The notes: generated by a model not told the origin, from the letters alone. A DNA stretch of 64,000 bases from Exophiala sp. HKRS030 (GCA_023897205.1 JAHWDD010000009.1:186001-250000), one strand, 5' to 3'. Positions 22,993-34,431 are shown, counted from the first letter of the stretch. Program-made: numbers and translations.

Positions 22993-23667
22993 GGTCTGAT
23001 GTACGATGTATACTACCATCTAATGAAGATTATGAGAGACGACAATTGTAATACATGATAACGTTTTGGGCGCCTTGTTCGAAAAAGTTTATGAGTGATT
23101 CAGCGTGCTTTGCTTGGGTATCACGGCTCACCGCAAAGTCAACGCAGCCGCCGGAAGTAAATGTACAGATTCAAATCAGGCGCTCGACGTATGGGAGGCC
23201 TTAAGGTAGCTGTCTGTCCAAGCAGTCCAAGCTGCAATCAGTGGCAGTGGTACTTAGTCATGGGCTCTGGAGCCGGCATCTCAGCAGCCAGTAGGAGACC
23301 AAGCAGTGAAATCCGTATTGAGTATGATGAATTTCTAAACTCGCAGAAGATTTCAATGAAAGCAACCCCACATTCCAAGAGGAAATATAGTGTCCATTTC
23401 CCGGGTATCTTTGAGAAAGTGATTAATCGTTTGGCAGAAGATCGTTGCGCGGAGAACGTTTTACGTCTCCAACACCGAGCAGTGATATATCTCCTTCTCT
23501 CAGACTCCATCTCGATTCTCGACGAGATTCTTTCAACGGGCTGCTGGCCAAAGAAGTCGGTAGCGACTTTGCTTCTTTCTCTTTCCCACACCTCGGCCGC
23601 CTATAGTTCGTGAGGGTTAGTGTATTGCAACATTGCATTCATTACTCAGTCTCTGAGTAATCTTGCG
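22993..23667. other. Intergenic region, 0.7 kb
   Basis: This is the gap between the ubiquitin protease and NAD kinase genes. A plus-strand frame at 23161-23613 (150 codons) and a minus-strand frame over the same bases are both open, but neither shows a recognisable motif. I treat the region as 3' flank plus promoter. Confidence 0.45.
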
Positions 23668-25517
23668 ATGACGTCGGCTGGTGCCCCTCACCTCAGTCGC
23701 ACCATCTCGGACTGCTTGCCTGAAGATGTAAGTGCGTTCCCAGCGCCTTTGCAACTGGGGTGCACAATCTTTTGGACGCACGAACAGCGAAATTGATGTG
23801 AGATACATTTTCTAGGTGCACAGCGGTTCGAGCAGCGAGGACGAATACAACCGCAAGATCGAAGTCAGTACCACTTCCCCATTCCCCACTCTACCCTCAA
23901 CCCAACTGCTTTAGCAGTTCAGACTTTGACGTTATTACTTCAAGGTTCTGTTCGATCATGATGGCGCACGCCGGCGCAAATCCTCGTTCGTCCTGGCCGA
24001 AACCCCCGCGGTAGAACGCCCGTCACGACGCCACGCGGCTCGAACTTCGTCACAGTGCGTGGTACATAATCTGGTGGAGAAGACGTCGCTCGGCCAGCAG
24101 CCGAAAGTGGAATCGAAGCTTGAACAGATCAACGAGGACGAGACGACAGTGAAAGGGGCGCCTAATGGACAGCAATCCCTAGTGTCGAAAGAGGAGGTAC
24201 GGGCCACACAGTCGCGGCTCTTGACGAAGAAACAATTGAGTGACATGGCAATGAGCGTCAGGGCGTTGGCTAAGAGGTTGGGCAATTTGAAGGTCAAATT
24301 GAAGATTCGCTCTGTGTTCTTGCTCACCAAGGCATATGATAAGACGTTGATCGGGAAGACCAGGGAAGTCGCTAGGTGGTTGCTGTGCAAGGACCGAGCC
24401 GTACCGTATATTGTCTATGTTGAGGATACGATGAAAGAGAACAAGGCGTTTGACGCCGACGGATTGGTCGCTGAAGACCCTTCGTACGGCGAGCGGTTGA
24501 AGTTCTGGGACAACAATCTGGCCAAGAAACACCCTCACTTGTTTGATTTCGTCGTCACGCTGGGAGGAGATGGGACTGTCCTCTATGCTAGTTGGTTGTT
24601 TCAGAGGGTCGTGCCGCCGGTTCTGTCGTTTGCTCTCGGTTCACTGGGGTTTCTGACGAAATTCGACTTCAACGATTACGAGAATACATTGACGCAGGCG
24701 TTCAGGGATGGCGTCACGATCAGCTTGAGACTTCGCTTTGAGGGCACGGTGATGCGATCGCACAAGAGAGACGACGATGTAGAGAAAGATCTGGTCGAAC
24801 AGTTGATCGGCGAGGAGGCCGACGATCGGAAAACGCATAAGCCAGATCGCACTTTCGAGATCCTCAACGACATCGTCGTGGATCGGGGTCCGAATCCGAC
24901 CATGTCGACGATTGAGTTGTTTGGCGATGAAGAGCATCTGACCACTGTCCAAGCCGATGGTATATGTGTGGCTACCCCGACTGGATCTACAGCCTACAAT
25001 CTTGCCGCGGGCGGCTCGCTGTGTCATCCGGAAAACCCTGTCATTCTGGTAACGGCCATTTGTGCTCATACGCTATCTTTCAGACCGATTATTCTTCCAG
25101 ATACCATTGTTCTCAGGCTTGGAGTCCCTTACGACGCGAGGGCAAACTCATGGGCTAGTTTCGATGGTCGTGAAAGGTAAGAGTGAACACATTTGACCAG
25201 CCATGCTCAATAGCACAGTTACTGATCAGACTTCGTACAGAATCGAGTTATTCCCCGGCGATTACGTGACTATTTCTGCGTCAAGGTATCCCTTTGCAAA
25301 TGTCATGCCGCCGGGACGTCGAAGTGAGGATTGGGTCAATAGTATTTCTAGAACATTACAATGGAACTCGCGACAGAGGCAAAAGGCTTTTCACGAATGG
25401 GATGGAGATGTTGCCAAAGATGACAAGGTCAAGAGGAGAGATCAACAGAAGGAGGAACAGGTTGCTGAGCAAGCAAATGCTGAAGCACAGGATTATTTCG
25501 GGAATGGTACTCAGTAG
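23668..25517 (+). CDS. NAD kinase, four exons
   Basis: I assemble four exons: 23668-23727, 23816-23863, 23945-25176 and 25241-25517 (538 residues). All junctions keep frame. Donors are GTAAGT, GTCAGT (weak) and GTAAGA; acceptors are CTAG, CAAG and ACAG. The enzyme phosphorylates NAD to NADP. Visible motifs are the catalytic GGDG at about 243-246 (VTLGGDGTVLYASWLFQ), then FALGSLGFLTKFDF, then the second conserved block DGICVATPTGSTAYNLAAGG, and HTLSFRPIILPD near the end of exon 3. Exon 4 supplies FPGDYVTISASRYPFA and an acidic/lysine tail. The N-terminal 90 residues are disordered and contain SSSEDEYNRK, as in cytosolic fungal NAD kinases of the Utr1 type. No clear mitochondrial presequence is seen. 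Confidence 0.93.
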
Positions 25518-25852
25518 TACTTAGGATAGGGAAGACCCAAGTCAAAGAAAGAACTTTGAGTGTTGATTGATTCATGGAGAGAATGGATAGATTCAACGGG
25601 AATATCTGTGCATTGAATGAGCAAGGCTGAATCACCCAAGGAATGCCAGTCACCCACAAGGGGCTCGGCTCACCTTCCTTAGGCGCGCGATGCGACATCA
25701 TCCCCCAATACCCCAAACAGAGAGATACGCAGCAGTTCATACACATTTCATGATTGACCAACCGTCTATGCCTCACGCCGTCGTCAAGGACACCGAACCT
25801 GAATAATGACAACTTTCGCAAGAAACTCATAACCACGGAACACACATCCATC

Positions 25853-26644
25853 ATGGCGTCCCTCCCACCCAACCTAATCGCCGCATCCTCACACCCGTCC
25901 TCACACACCTCATCCCCCTCCCGCCATCTATCCCAATACTCAACGTCCAGCAACCCTCTTGCCAGCGGCACACCAACCTCGAACATCTCCACCTCCACTT
26001 TCCGCTACCCGTCGACCCGCAAGACCATCTACGACCGCAATCTCAACCGGTCACGCAATGCCGAACTCTCACGGTCCAGCTTCGCCTTCCTCTTCATGGA
26101 AATGGTGTCATACGCACACAAACGAGTCAAGGGGATCCAAGACTTTGAAAAACGCCTCAACGAGCAAGGCTACCCGCTAGGTCTGAAACTGCTCGACTTG
26201 TTGCTCTACCGCGCCACACCCGCCGGCAGCTCCAGTTCGACGTCGTCGACAAGCAGTAATTCATCAGCGAACACCGCTACGAGACCTTTACGTTTACTCC
26301 CGCTGTTGACGCTGTTGACGACGAAACTCTACCCGCTGCTTTTCTCGCGGCCTGCGGATTCCCTCGAACAGTCGACTACGAATCCCGGCGAGTACATGAT
26401 CATTGATAACACGCCGTTGACGAACCATTTTATCTCCGTGCCTAAAGAGATGAACCAGTTGAGTGTGGCGGCGTATATTGCGGGGATCATTGAGGGTGTT
26501 TGCGATGGCGCTGGGTTTCAGTGTAAGGCTTCTGCGCACAATACGGGGACGGATGTCTGGCCGAATCGCACGGTCTTCTTGATCAAATTCGACGATCATG
26601 TGCTGGAGAGGGAGAGGGAGTTGGAGAGGCAGGGTGTCAAGTGA
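25853..26644 (+). CDS. TRS31: TRAPP complex core subunit Trs31 (TRAPPC5)
   Basis: This 263-residue protein belongs to the Bet3/Trs33/Trs31 superfamily. TRAPP is the guanine-nucleotide exchange complex for Rab GTPases Ypt1 and Ypt31 in ER-Golgi and Golgi traffic and autophagy. The pattern is NAELSRSSFAFLFMEMV, then IQDFEKRLNEQGYPLGLKLLDLLLYR, a Ser/Thr-rich insert (about 125-145), then IIDNTPLTNHFISVPKEM, AAYIAGIIEGVCDGAGFQC and TVFLIKFDDHVLERE. These blocks follow the order known in Trs31. The N-terminal 55 residues are Ser/Pro-rich and disordered. The frame is open to 25754, but that codon is TTG, so ATG 25853 is used. A second TRAPP subunit, Trs85, lies 22 kb downstream; I see no sign that the two are linked functionally by position. 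Confidence 0.93.
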   Translation: MASLPPNLIAASSHPSSHTSSPSRHLSQYSTSSNPLASGTPTSNISTSTFRYPSTRKTIYDRNLNRSRNAELSRSSFAFLFMEMVSYAHKRVKGIQDFEKRLNEQGYPLGLKLLDLLLYRATPAGSSSSTSSTSSNSSANTATRPLRLLPLLTLLTTKLYPLLFSRPADSLEQSTTNPGEYMIIDNTPLTNHFISVPKEMNQLSVAAYIAGIIEGVCDGAGFQCKASAHNTGTDVWPNRTVFLIKFDDHVLERERELERQGVK

Positions 26645-28215
26645 GGGAGGAAGAGAAGCACAAAAGGAAAGAAACAATCTTTCGGTGTTGGACTTTGACG
26701 ATATCATGGTTTAACGGACCTAAGATGAATGGGCTGTGCATTAGGTGACATGGTGTTTTACACCTGGCTTAGAATGGGATCGTGCGCGACGATCCTGTGC
26801 ATCTCTTGAAGAGGTATCGATGAGCGGCAAGACGACTCGTGATGGATTCTCATGATGATAGGCAGCATCGAGTCTCCCACCCTTAACTACCACTCCCACA
26901 TCTCTTCAATGGCAGCGGCATTATCTGTCCGACAAACTACGACTATCCACGGACTTGAGCTTCGTTGTCAGTGCCGAGCTCATCAAAGAGAGCATGGCAC
27001 TTAGCCATGACTGCTCAGGATACACAACGAGGGCCATTTGCAAAGGAGAACAGCGAATTCACTACGATCTGTTCCGGACTGGCGATTGTCAGAGCCTTCG
27101 ATGCCTCAACCGACCGGCAGGAAAATATCCGACTTGGTCCCCAAACCTTGTCACTCGGATTGACAAGAAGGGATCAGCACCTCGGACGTGCTCAAAGCAG
27201 AATCGGGCGACAATCGCTAGATTTGAAGGACGTTTTGAAATATCACCGGTCCGCATCTCGGTAGCATTTGTCAAGAGCAGCATGATGGACCTGTATTGAA
27301 TGAGGCACTTTCACCCTCTCCACAACCAGCTTTGACCTACAAACCGTTCCGAAAGACACGAGGGTCTCTATACTCGTTGGCCGTCAAGGGACAGAAGCTG
27401 CTCTACTGAAGAAATCAGACCCAAACCATATTCAACGATAGAACATCTTGTCTATCATGCACCCTGCCAGACCAGTGCATGGAATCTGTGTTCGTCACCT
27501 ATATCACATACCTCCAGATCGCGAATGCACTCTCTATGCATACCTGCATGAAGGCAGCAATCCAACCCCTCTCAGGAGGCTAGAGCATTACACATCTGAA
27601 TTTCTAGACAGACAAATGCAAGAAAGCTCAATCACCATCCTTCCCCCAAAATCACAAAACTAGAAAACTAGAAATCTACAACGTGATCAAGATTCGGTCA
27701 GAGTAAATCTAGTTAGGACGCCAATACATTTTTTTGTTTCAAATATGCCCTATCCGCGTCTTAAGTTCCAAATGCGTGGAATCCACGCGTATGCATACGT
27801 ATGCGTATGCGACCAACCAACCCCCGATATCGCCAACGATCGACAAACAAAGGACGACACTCGTTCGTTCGTTCGCAAGTAAGCCGTGCTCGTAGACCGA
27901 CTACAATGTTCAATACCGCACAAATCCTACACGGTTGCGAGAACGATAAACGATACTTAAAGCATCCAAAATGGCAAAAGCTGGGTGGGGATACACACAC
28001 TTTCCTCCTCCTCTTGCGGTCTGGATTTCTTGAGAGTTTCGAAACTCTTGATATATGTAGCCCGTCACACTGTCTGTCACTGGTGAGAGGGGGAGAGCAG
28101 GTGGAGATGTAGAGAAGAGTTATTAGTATTATGAAGCGATAATGGATGGATTGACATCGTTTCGCCGTGGTCCGGTATACTTTTATAACTACAGTATTCT
28201 GGTATCAGTATCGCG
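26645..28215. other. Intergenic region, 1.6 kb, between convergent TRS31 and MFAP1
   Basis: Two genes converge here. Short frames exist (for example 27457-27663 on the plus strand, about 67 codons from ATG), but none has recognisable features. A cytosine/thymine-alternating patch near 27780-27870 (ATGCATACGTATGCGTATGCG and repeated TTCG) is simple sequence. No RNA gene was seen. Confidence 0.45.
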
Positions 28216-30002
28216 TCATGTCGAGATATCACGTCTCCGATCCCGACTACGATCTCGGTATCGATCACGATCACGATCGCCATCTCTCCCTCTGTCCCCG
28301 TCGCGCTGTCTATCTCTATCTCTATCTCGATCGCGATCTCTATCTCTGTCTCGATAGTCTTCGACATGGCGTCTCTTCCTCGACTCAGGAGATCGTGACC
28401 GCGAGTGTTTCCGGCGAGCTGGAGGGTGGGGAGAGCGGGAACGAGAGCGAGAATGATCCCGTGGTGGTGATCGACGGTGGGAATGGGTACGCTCCCTCGA
28501 GCGATCTCGGTCTTGGTCTGAGTATTTGTCGCGACTACGATGGATGTCTCTGGAATCTCGGCCCCGGTCCCGTTCCCGGTCTCCCTCGCGATGTCTGTCA
28601 CGATCTCGCCTGTCGACCACAGCACTTGCATTTGCACCTGTCGGCCCTGATCCTCCACCACGACCTCCCCGTTGATCATCTGGTAGGAATCTCTCATCTA
28701 GGCCTCTCGTGTCGAATGTCCCTTGTCCACCTCGTCCTCGGTCATCACCACTGCCTCTCCACTTCTTGACATCGTCGCCAAATCGACCTGTGTCTTGACC
28801 TTTGAGATCGGTATATCTGGTCCGCCCTTTCTTGCCCAACTTCGTCATGTCCCTCAACCTCATGTATTCCGGCAGGAGACTCTTGTCTGAAACTTGATCC
28901 TCGAATTTGGCGCCCATGACGTCCCGCCTCTTGAGAATCTCGGCTGCTTCGTCACCTTGAAAGAAAGCTCCTTTGTGATGATAGCGAGCTAGGTACTGTG
29001 CTTCGTTGGATCGCGAGGCCTCTTTTTCCGATTTTTGCTTCTCGATGAACTCGGCGTCTTCACGTTCTCGCTCTTCTGTCGTTAGATTGCGTCGTCGTTC
29101 GAGTTCTTCGATCTCCTTCTCTCGCGCGATCATTGCTTCGCGGTCGCGTCTAAGTCGTTTCAGTTCCCGGAGTTTCCAGGCTGCATGTTCGGCGGCTGGA
29201 TCCAGATCATCCGTGTCATCGACCAGTGCATCTTCTGCAAGATCGTCGTCATCATCCCAGGCTTTGCGACCTTGAAGCCGCGCGAGAGCATCGCGTTCTA
29301 ATTTGTCCTTGATCAGGAGCTCGGCTTGGGCTAGACGCCGGTTGGACTCCGCGGATGGGTCGTTGGAATCGCTTGTAATCGCAGTAGCTGTGGGTGTTGT
29401 TGAGACGCGTGTGTTTTCGTTGGCAGTATCTACTGTAGACTCCGCTCGGGAGCAGCACGATCGGATTTCTTTATGAAGGTAGGCCGTTGGAATTTCCTTT
29501 GTGGGGCTTCTTCCTCCGACGAGCTAGAAGACTCTTCAGAAGAGTCATCATCGTCTTCATCCTCGTCCTCGTCCTCGTCCGACTCATCTGACTCGTCTGA
29601 TTCCAGATCGGGCGGCCTGGGTGTCCTTTGAGTAGATATTGATTTCTGTCCAGCAAGTGTAGAGGGGGCTGTTGACTGTGTTTGAGATTTTTTCTGCGCT
29701 TGTAAAGACTTTGCCGTGCTAGGCTGTATATCTTCATCCTCGGGATCTGTGACAAATCCTTCATCGTCGTCGTCATCATCCTCACTCTCTTGAACTCTCG
29801 GTGCCTGCGCAGGTTTGGGCTGCGGCTTTGCCTGGACTCGTGACTGTGGTGGCTGAGATGGTTTTTGTTCTTGTTCTGATTCTTCTGATTCTTCGTCAGA
29901 GGATTCCTGATCCGCAACCGCCTTTCCCGGACGATATCTTCCAACAGGTCTGGCGGGGTTAGCCGTCATGCGCTTGGAAGGGTTAGGCATTGGAGGCGGC
30001 AT
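28216..30002 (-). CDS. MFAP1: Microfibrillar-associated protein 1 homologue (spliceosomal B-complex protein) with RS/RD tail
   Basis: Two minus-strand frames belong to one protein. The first (30002 down to about 29433) gives a disordered acidic N-terminus with Ser/Glu/Asp runs, ending in the family block RKFQRPTFIKKSDR. The second supplies AEHAAWKLRELKRLRRDRE, YHHKGAFFQ, KSLLPEYMRLRDM and GRTRYTDLKGQDT, all typical of MFAP1, a component of the spliceosomal B complex. The frames differ by one base. A 62-nt intron (29372-29433, GTAGAT...AAG) restores frame; a single missing C near 29448 would too. After the MFAP1 core comes an unusual tail of about 120 residues full of RS, RD and SR dipeptides, including nine RD/DR steps in a row. 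Animal MFAP1 lacks such a tail. Total about 575-595 residues depending on the junction. Confidence 0.85.
28240..28490 (-). repeat. RD/RS-encoding simple-sequence tract inside MFAP1
   Basis: The 3' part of MFAP1 consists of imperfect six-base units encoding Arg-Asp and Arg-Ser. It produces long spurious open frames on the opposite strand. Such tracts change length easily. Confidence 0.75.
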
Positions 30003-30588
30003 GGTTGCGAGGGAAAAGGTCCTTGGTCGTTTGTTCGGTGGTCAGGCGAGGTACATTATGGTCTCGGATGTAGGTGAAACTATATGCCCATCAAGTTCCT
30101 AAGGTCAGGAAACTGAGGGCAGAATGAATAATGACATTTGCACTGTATTATCGCCGTTGGAGAACTACTCTGTACAAGTGGAGGATAGACAAAAGTCACT
30201 TTCTCGGGATATCCTCGGTAGAATGTCCCCATTCTACATTTTCCTCAATATTTACATCTGATCGACATTGAGTTACAGGGATAATGTCTCGATATGTGGT
30301 GGACGAAGGTTATTTCAAATGTGTAGAGTAGTGGAATTCGGTCAGAGTAAGCGGCGTCAATACCCGGTACTTTATGCTTCCCATAGAAAAACAACAGGTT
30401 CAGCTGAGCGGTGAGGCGAGGATCATGCATGCCGGCAGCAGAAGTTCCCGTATCTTGTCATTCTCAACATCTCACACTCGCGACGGGAAGACTTAACAAG
30501 TCACCAATTCCTTCTACACATCAGACAATACCTTAGTAAGGGCAGTCACACACCGAGATCGACGACTATCCATCCTTTGCCTCCCATT
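30003..30588. promoter_or_regulatory. Divergent promoter between MFAP1 and the Sec14-like gene
   Basis: Here 586 bp separate two divergent start codons. The right half is rich in C and T toward the Sec14-like start. No operator could be assigned. Confidence 0.45.
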
Positions 30589-31797
30589 ATGGCCACCGAA
30601 ATTGCCAATAACCCAACGGTTTCCAGCGATGTTCACGACCCTGAGAAAACTCAAGTTGAACTTTCCAATGGATTAAGCCAAGTCAAAATTGAAGATGGAA
30701 ACTCGCACGACGCAAAGGCAACTCCCATTGACGCGAGTATTCCGGATCAGAACTCTGCGGCAGCATTAGATTCCAAACAGCCTTCGTCAACGGCGGCAAC
30801 CTTGGCATCTCTAAACCTCCCTCGTTCATCTGCGGACGGCCCGGTCAAAACGCCTCTCTCTGAACCTCTCGATACCTCCAAGCCGGTACCACGTCCAGAG
30901 TTGAACTCTGAACAAGAATCTAAATATGCCACACTCCTCAAAAGCGTGTCTGCGTGGACCGAAATCCCCGAGACGTCGGCGCGAGGATCAGCGACCACGC
31001 CGTTGACTGAAGCTGAACGTATGTTTCTGACCCGAGATGCGTTGCTCCGATATTTACGTGCTACGACATGGGATGTTACACAAGCAGAGACAAGATTGAA
31101 GAATACATTGGTGTGGCGCCGAGAGTACGGGCTGGAGAAGCATACCAAGGATTATATTTCGATTGAAAATGAGACGGGGAAACAAGTCATTTTGGGATGG
31201 GACAACAATGGACGAACATGTCAATACCTGCGGCCGTCGAAACAAAATACCGAGAGAAGTGATCGCCAGATCCAACACCTGGTATTCATGCTTGAGCGAG
31301 CGATTGATTTGATGCCACCTGGACAGGAGACGTTGGCCTTGTTGATCAATTTTGCAGAGACCAAGTCGGGGCAGGGAGCGACTCTTGGACAAGGCAGGCA
31401 GACGTTGAATATCCTACAGAACCATTATCCCGAACGACTGGGGCGTGCATTGGTTACGAATGTTCCCTTTTATATCTGGGGATTCTTCAAGTTGATCACT
31501 CCATTCATTGACCCGTTGACGAGAGAGAAGATCAAGTTCAACGAAGATATGGGTCTTCATGTGCCGAGGGAACAATTGCTCAAGGAGAGTGGAGGTCACG
31601 TCGAGTTTGAATACGACCACAAAGTTTACTGGCCGGCTTTGAACCAGCTGTGTGAATTGAAGAGAGCCGAGTTTTACGATCGTTGGGTAAAGGGAGGGAA
31701 GAGGATTGGAGAGTATGAAAGCTATCTCAAAGGGGCTCCTGGGGCGTCTAGCTTGAGTGATTTTGAGAAGGAGGTTCCGGTTGAGTTATCAGGCTGA
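30589..31797 (+). CDS. CRAL-TRIO (Sec14-like) phosphatidylinositol transfer protein, Pdr16-like
   Basis: This 402-residue single-exon protein has a disordered Ser/Asp/Pro-rich N-terminus (1-105), a CRAL-TRIO N-terminal helical domain (EAERMFLTRDALLRYLRATTWDVTQAETRLKNTLVWRREYG) and a lipid-binding CRAL-TRIO domain (about 185-340). The latter shows TLALLINFAETKSGQGATLGQGRQTLNILQNHYPERLGRALVTNVPF, and then INPF-like ITPFIDPLTREKIKF. The pattern suits Pdr16/Sfh-type proteins that move phosphatidylinositol between membranes and influence sterol composition and azole tolerance in yeast. Assignment to Pdr16 rather than another Sfh protein is an inference. The upstream codon at 30577 is TTG; the first ATG is 30589. 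Confidence 0.88.
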   Translation: MATEIANNPTVSSDVHDPEKTQVELSNGLSQVKIEDGNSHDAKATPIDASIPDQNSAAALDSKQPSSTAATLASLNLPRSSADGPVKTPLSEPLDTSKPVPRPELNSEQESKYATLLKSVSAWTEIPETSARGSATTPLTEAERMFLTRDALLRYLRATTWDVTQAETRLKNTLVWRREYGLEKHTKDYISIENETGKQVILGWDNNGRTCQYLRPSKQNTERSDRQIQHLVFMLERAIDLMPPGQETLALLINFAETKSGQGATLGQGRQTLNILQNHYPERLGRALVTNVPFYIWGFFKLITPFIDPLTREKIKFNEDMGLHVPREQLLKESGGHVEFEYDHKVYWPALNQLCELKRAEFYDRWVKGGKRIGEYESYLKGAPGASSLSDFEKEVPVELSG

Positions 31798-32895
31798 AGA
31801 GGTACAGGGACAGGGACAGGGACAGGTTGGACTTTTGTCAGGCGTCAGAATAGAAAGGTGTATTACCTAGTAGGTAGATCATGTCATAGACCGAGTCTCA
31901 GCAATAAGCAAATAGGTTAGTAAAGGTCTTGGTGCACATGGGCAGAATTATGTCAGATTCCTGGAGATTAGGTTTCGACTCTGCAGGACCTGGACACGAA
32001 CGAGACCCTAAAGATATACGAGATACGGAGCCGTTAGGGTCAGCCTCAGGCTTGTCTACTGTAAGTTTTCGGAAAGTTACGTTTATCAACTAGGTAGGTA
32101 GTCGGCGAAAAGGAGCCAGAATAGTCTCCTCCCTCTTCTCGGCTCGGGGAGGCTCAGGGAGTTGCTCAATCATACCCACCGCGGCGATAACCAGGATGAA
32201 AATACAGTTCGCAAATTTCTTGATTTGACTGACGGCCTTTCCTTCTATCCAAGCTTCTATCCAAGCACGAGTCCCTGTACACGTGGGATAGGGCAAAAGA
32301 CATGGCCGACATTTGAGGACCGATTGAGTGCAAGGGTACGCTGAGATGTCACTTCCACCAGTCGAGGCGGAACGACGAAAGAGTCGACGGCGAGCATACA
32401 GAGCAGCGCATTATCTGGAGAGGTCGGCGTAAAACTCAGAATTTGTATGGATTGGACATAGAATAGGATGGCATACCCTGGTGGGAACATGGTAGACTTT
32501 ACGGTAAACATCTGAAATAAAAATGGGTCTGGATATGCTATTTTTGATGACCATGGTCTGTTTTTCTCGTGTAGATCCGACCCACGATAACGCTTCTAGT
32601 CCCTGTTCTGCATCGTTGCGCTTCCATTGCATTCGAAACACGTGGCCCTTGGAGATATCAAAAACATTATGTCCTAGATGCGACTCATTTTCCCAGGATG
32701 AGGAAACACAGCTTTGGTCTAGGCCTCTACACATCTCCTAACGAGTGCTGCACTCTTGGTCTATAAAGCAAACTTAAATTCAACTACTTTCGAACCACGT
32801 CTATCGGATCTCCATCTTTGGCTTCTCACTTGACCCAACTTCGCATGGCCCAAGGGTCTGCTCAAAATCTGCTAGGACATAAACCATCAATACGT
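31798..32895. other. Intergenic region, 1.1 kb
   Basis: Two genes converge on this gap. It begins with a short ACAGGG tandem repeat (31804-31826). Several short frames occur on both strands without motifs. No RNA gene was seen. Confidence 0.5.
31804..31826. repeat. ACAGGG tandem repeat
   Basis: Nearly four copies of a six-base unit lie directly after the stop codon of the Sec14-like gene. Confidence 0.85.
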
Positions 32896-33735
32896 TTAGC
32901 TATCATCAAAAGGCTGATAAACGCAATTGCAGGTGTATCCGCTTGGCACAGTGGTGCTATCGATCTGACAACTCTTGGAATTCTCTGATTGCCTATGTTC
33001 AAAATCAGCGGCTGAGAGCAGAACATGGCGAGATGTGAAAGGAACGGGGAGACCATCACCGCCATCACAACCAGGCCACACTTACATGATAATCTGGAAT
33101 TCGTCCTTTGTCCTCCCCAATCCGACTATGAGCCGGACGAAAACCTCACATGTGCCGGACTCATGGATGAAATCAACTATAAATTGATACATCGATAACC
33201 CTGTGTCCGACGGCGAAAAGCCAAGTGCGTTGTCAAACTCGCCAGGAAATCTGCCGGCAAGTGCATAGCTGCCATTCGCGAGCTGCGAAACGGTATAGGT
33301 ATTGGGCCCAAACCAACTCCCACATGCGGACCAATATTCAGGTTCATCACCACCAAAGGCCGTGTTGTTGTTCTCTTTACAGGTGCCGGATATCGATGCG
33401 AAGGGGGCATGGTCAATAGTCCAACTCCCGAGAGAAAGCTGAAAATCGGTTTCCACGGGGCTTGTATCAGAATTCCAATGTCAACAGCTAAAATGAGTAC
33501 AAGGCTGAGAATTTGACCTACGCCTGTGTGAATTCTACTTTCTCATCTCCATTTCTGTTGCGCAAGCCCAAACCTAGCCCGAGACCCAGTGCCAGGCCAA
33601 GGACAACGATGACGATGCCTGTGACGACTCCGATTCGTTTTGGTGACCATCTCCTCTTCCTGCCGACAATTAAACCGTCAATTCATACGAAGAGCAAGCG
33701 ACTGCTTACTTGGGACCTGGGACTTGAGTTGCCAT
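32896..33735 (-). CDS. Small single-pass membrane protein, four exons, unknown function
   Basis: I assemble it from short exons: 33710-33735, 33522-33659, 33086-33460 and 32896-32992 (211 residues). All junctions are GT..AG and keep frame; donors are GTAAGC, GTAGGT and GTAAGT, and introns are 50, 61 and 93 nt. The N-terminus is cytosolic and basic (MATQVPGPKKRRWSPKR), then comes one membrane helix (about 20-43: GVVTGIVIVVLGLALGLGLG), then an extracellular or lumenal domain with cysteines (SGTCKENNN, YWSACGSWFG, ESGTCEV, KSCQID, TCNCVYQ) and the segment TYTVSQLANGSYALAGRFPG. Topology is type II-like. I do not recognise the domain. The even cysteine pattern outside the membrane suggests disulfides. 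A 7-base tandem repeat lies just upstream of the start. Confidence 0.78.
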
Positions 33736-34431
33736 GTCGGTGACTTGTGACTTGTGACTTGTGACTTGTGCTACCAGTTCTCAGTGTATAGGAAGTAGAA
33801 GAAAGATGAAAGATGAAAATTTCCCTCGTCAGGGAGTCAGGATATCGTGCTATATACCTACCGTATCATAGTAAGGCTGGAATTGCTTTTACAGAAGGTC
33901 AGGAAGACATTCCCTTGCCCCTGCACCAAAGGCATTCAGCCTTATGAAGTTCCCCTTGGCATGATTTCGCTATTTGTTCTTGGGATCCAACTATTGTTTG
34001 CCTCAACACCCTTTCGAACGGAGTATTTGACATGTCTGGTGAGGCTGAGGCTGCTTTCAGAGAAAGTTGTGAATGCTACTGAAACAAACAGGCTTGGGAA
34101 TGATTGATCTGGGCGCCACTCCTAACACTATGTACGTACATATCGCCCAATTCGCTTGCACCGACGGCTGTGTATGGTATCTTGGCCTCAAGGATTCTTT
34201 ACTTGGCATCACAGTTAAGATTAGCCGTGGCCATGGCCATGGCTGGATTGACCATCTCTGATACTCCTTGCAAAGGCTGCAAAATCTGAACATGTTCTTC
34301 GTCACCTTGCTCAAGAATGGAGGTCTACCCTGTTGGCTATTTAGTAGACGCTCTGCAGCTCTCAGCCGCCACGAGGACCACGATTGGAAGTTCCACGATA
34401 TGATCAAACTCTGCACGCTATCCTCCAAAAC
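33736..34431. promoter_or_regulatory. Divergent promoter between the two membrane-protein genes
   Basis: Here 696 bp separate divergent start codons. Apart from the heptamer repeat, no element stands out. An extra 5' exon of the plus-strand gene could lie here; I found none with good splice signals. Confidence 0.4.
33742..33770. repeat. GACTTGT heptamer repeat upstream of the membrane-protein gene
   Basis: Four tandem copies of a seven-base unit lie 7 bp upstream of the start codon at 33735 (minus strand), so they are inside the likely 5' leader. Confidence 0.85.

Noticed and set aside
28167..28769. 200-codon plus-strand frame opposite MFAP1
   Set aside because: It is a shadow of the RS/RD repeat; the Leu/Tyr/Asp periodicity follows from the hexamer units on the coding strand.
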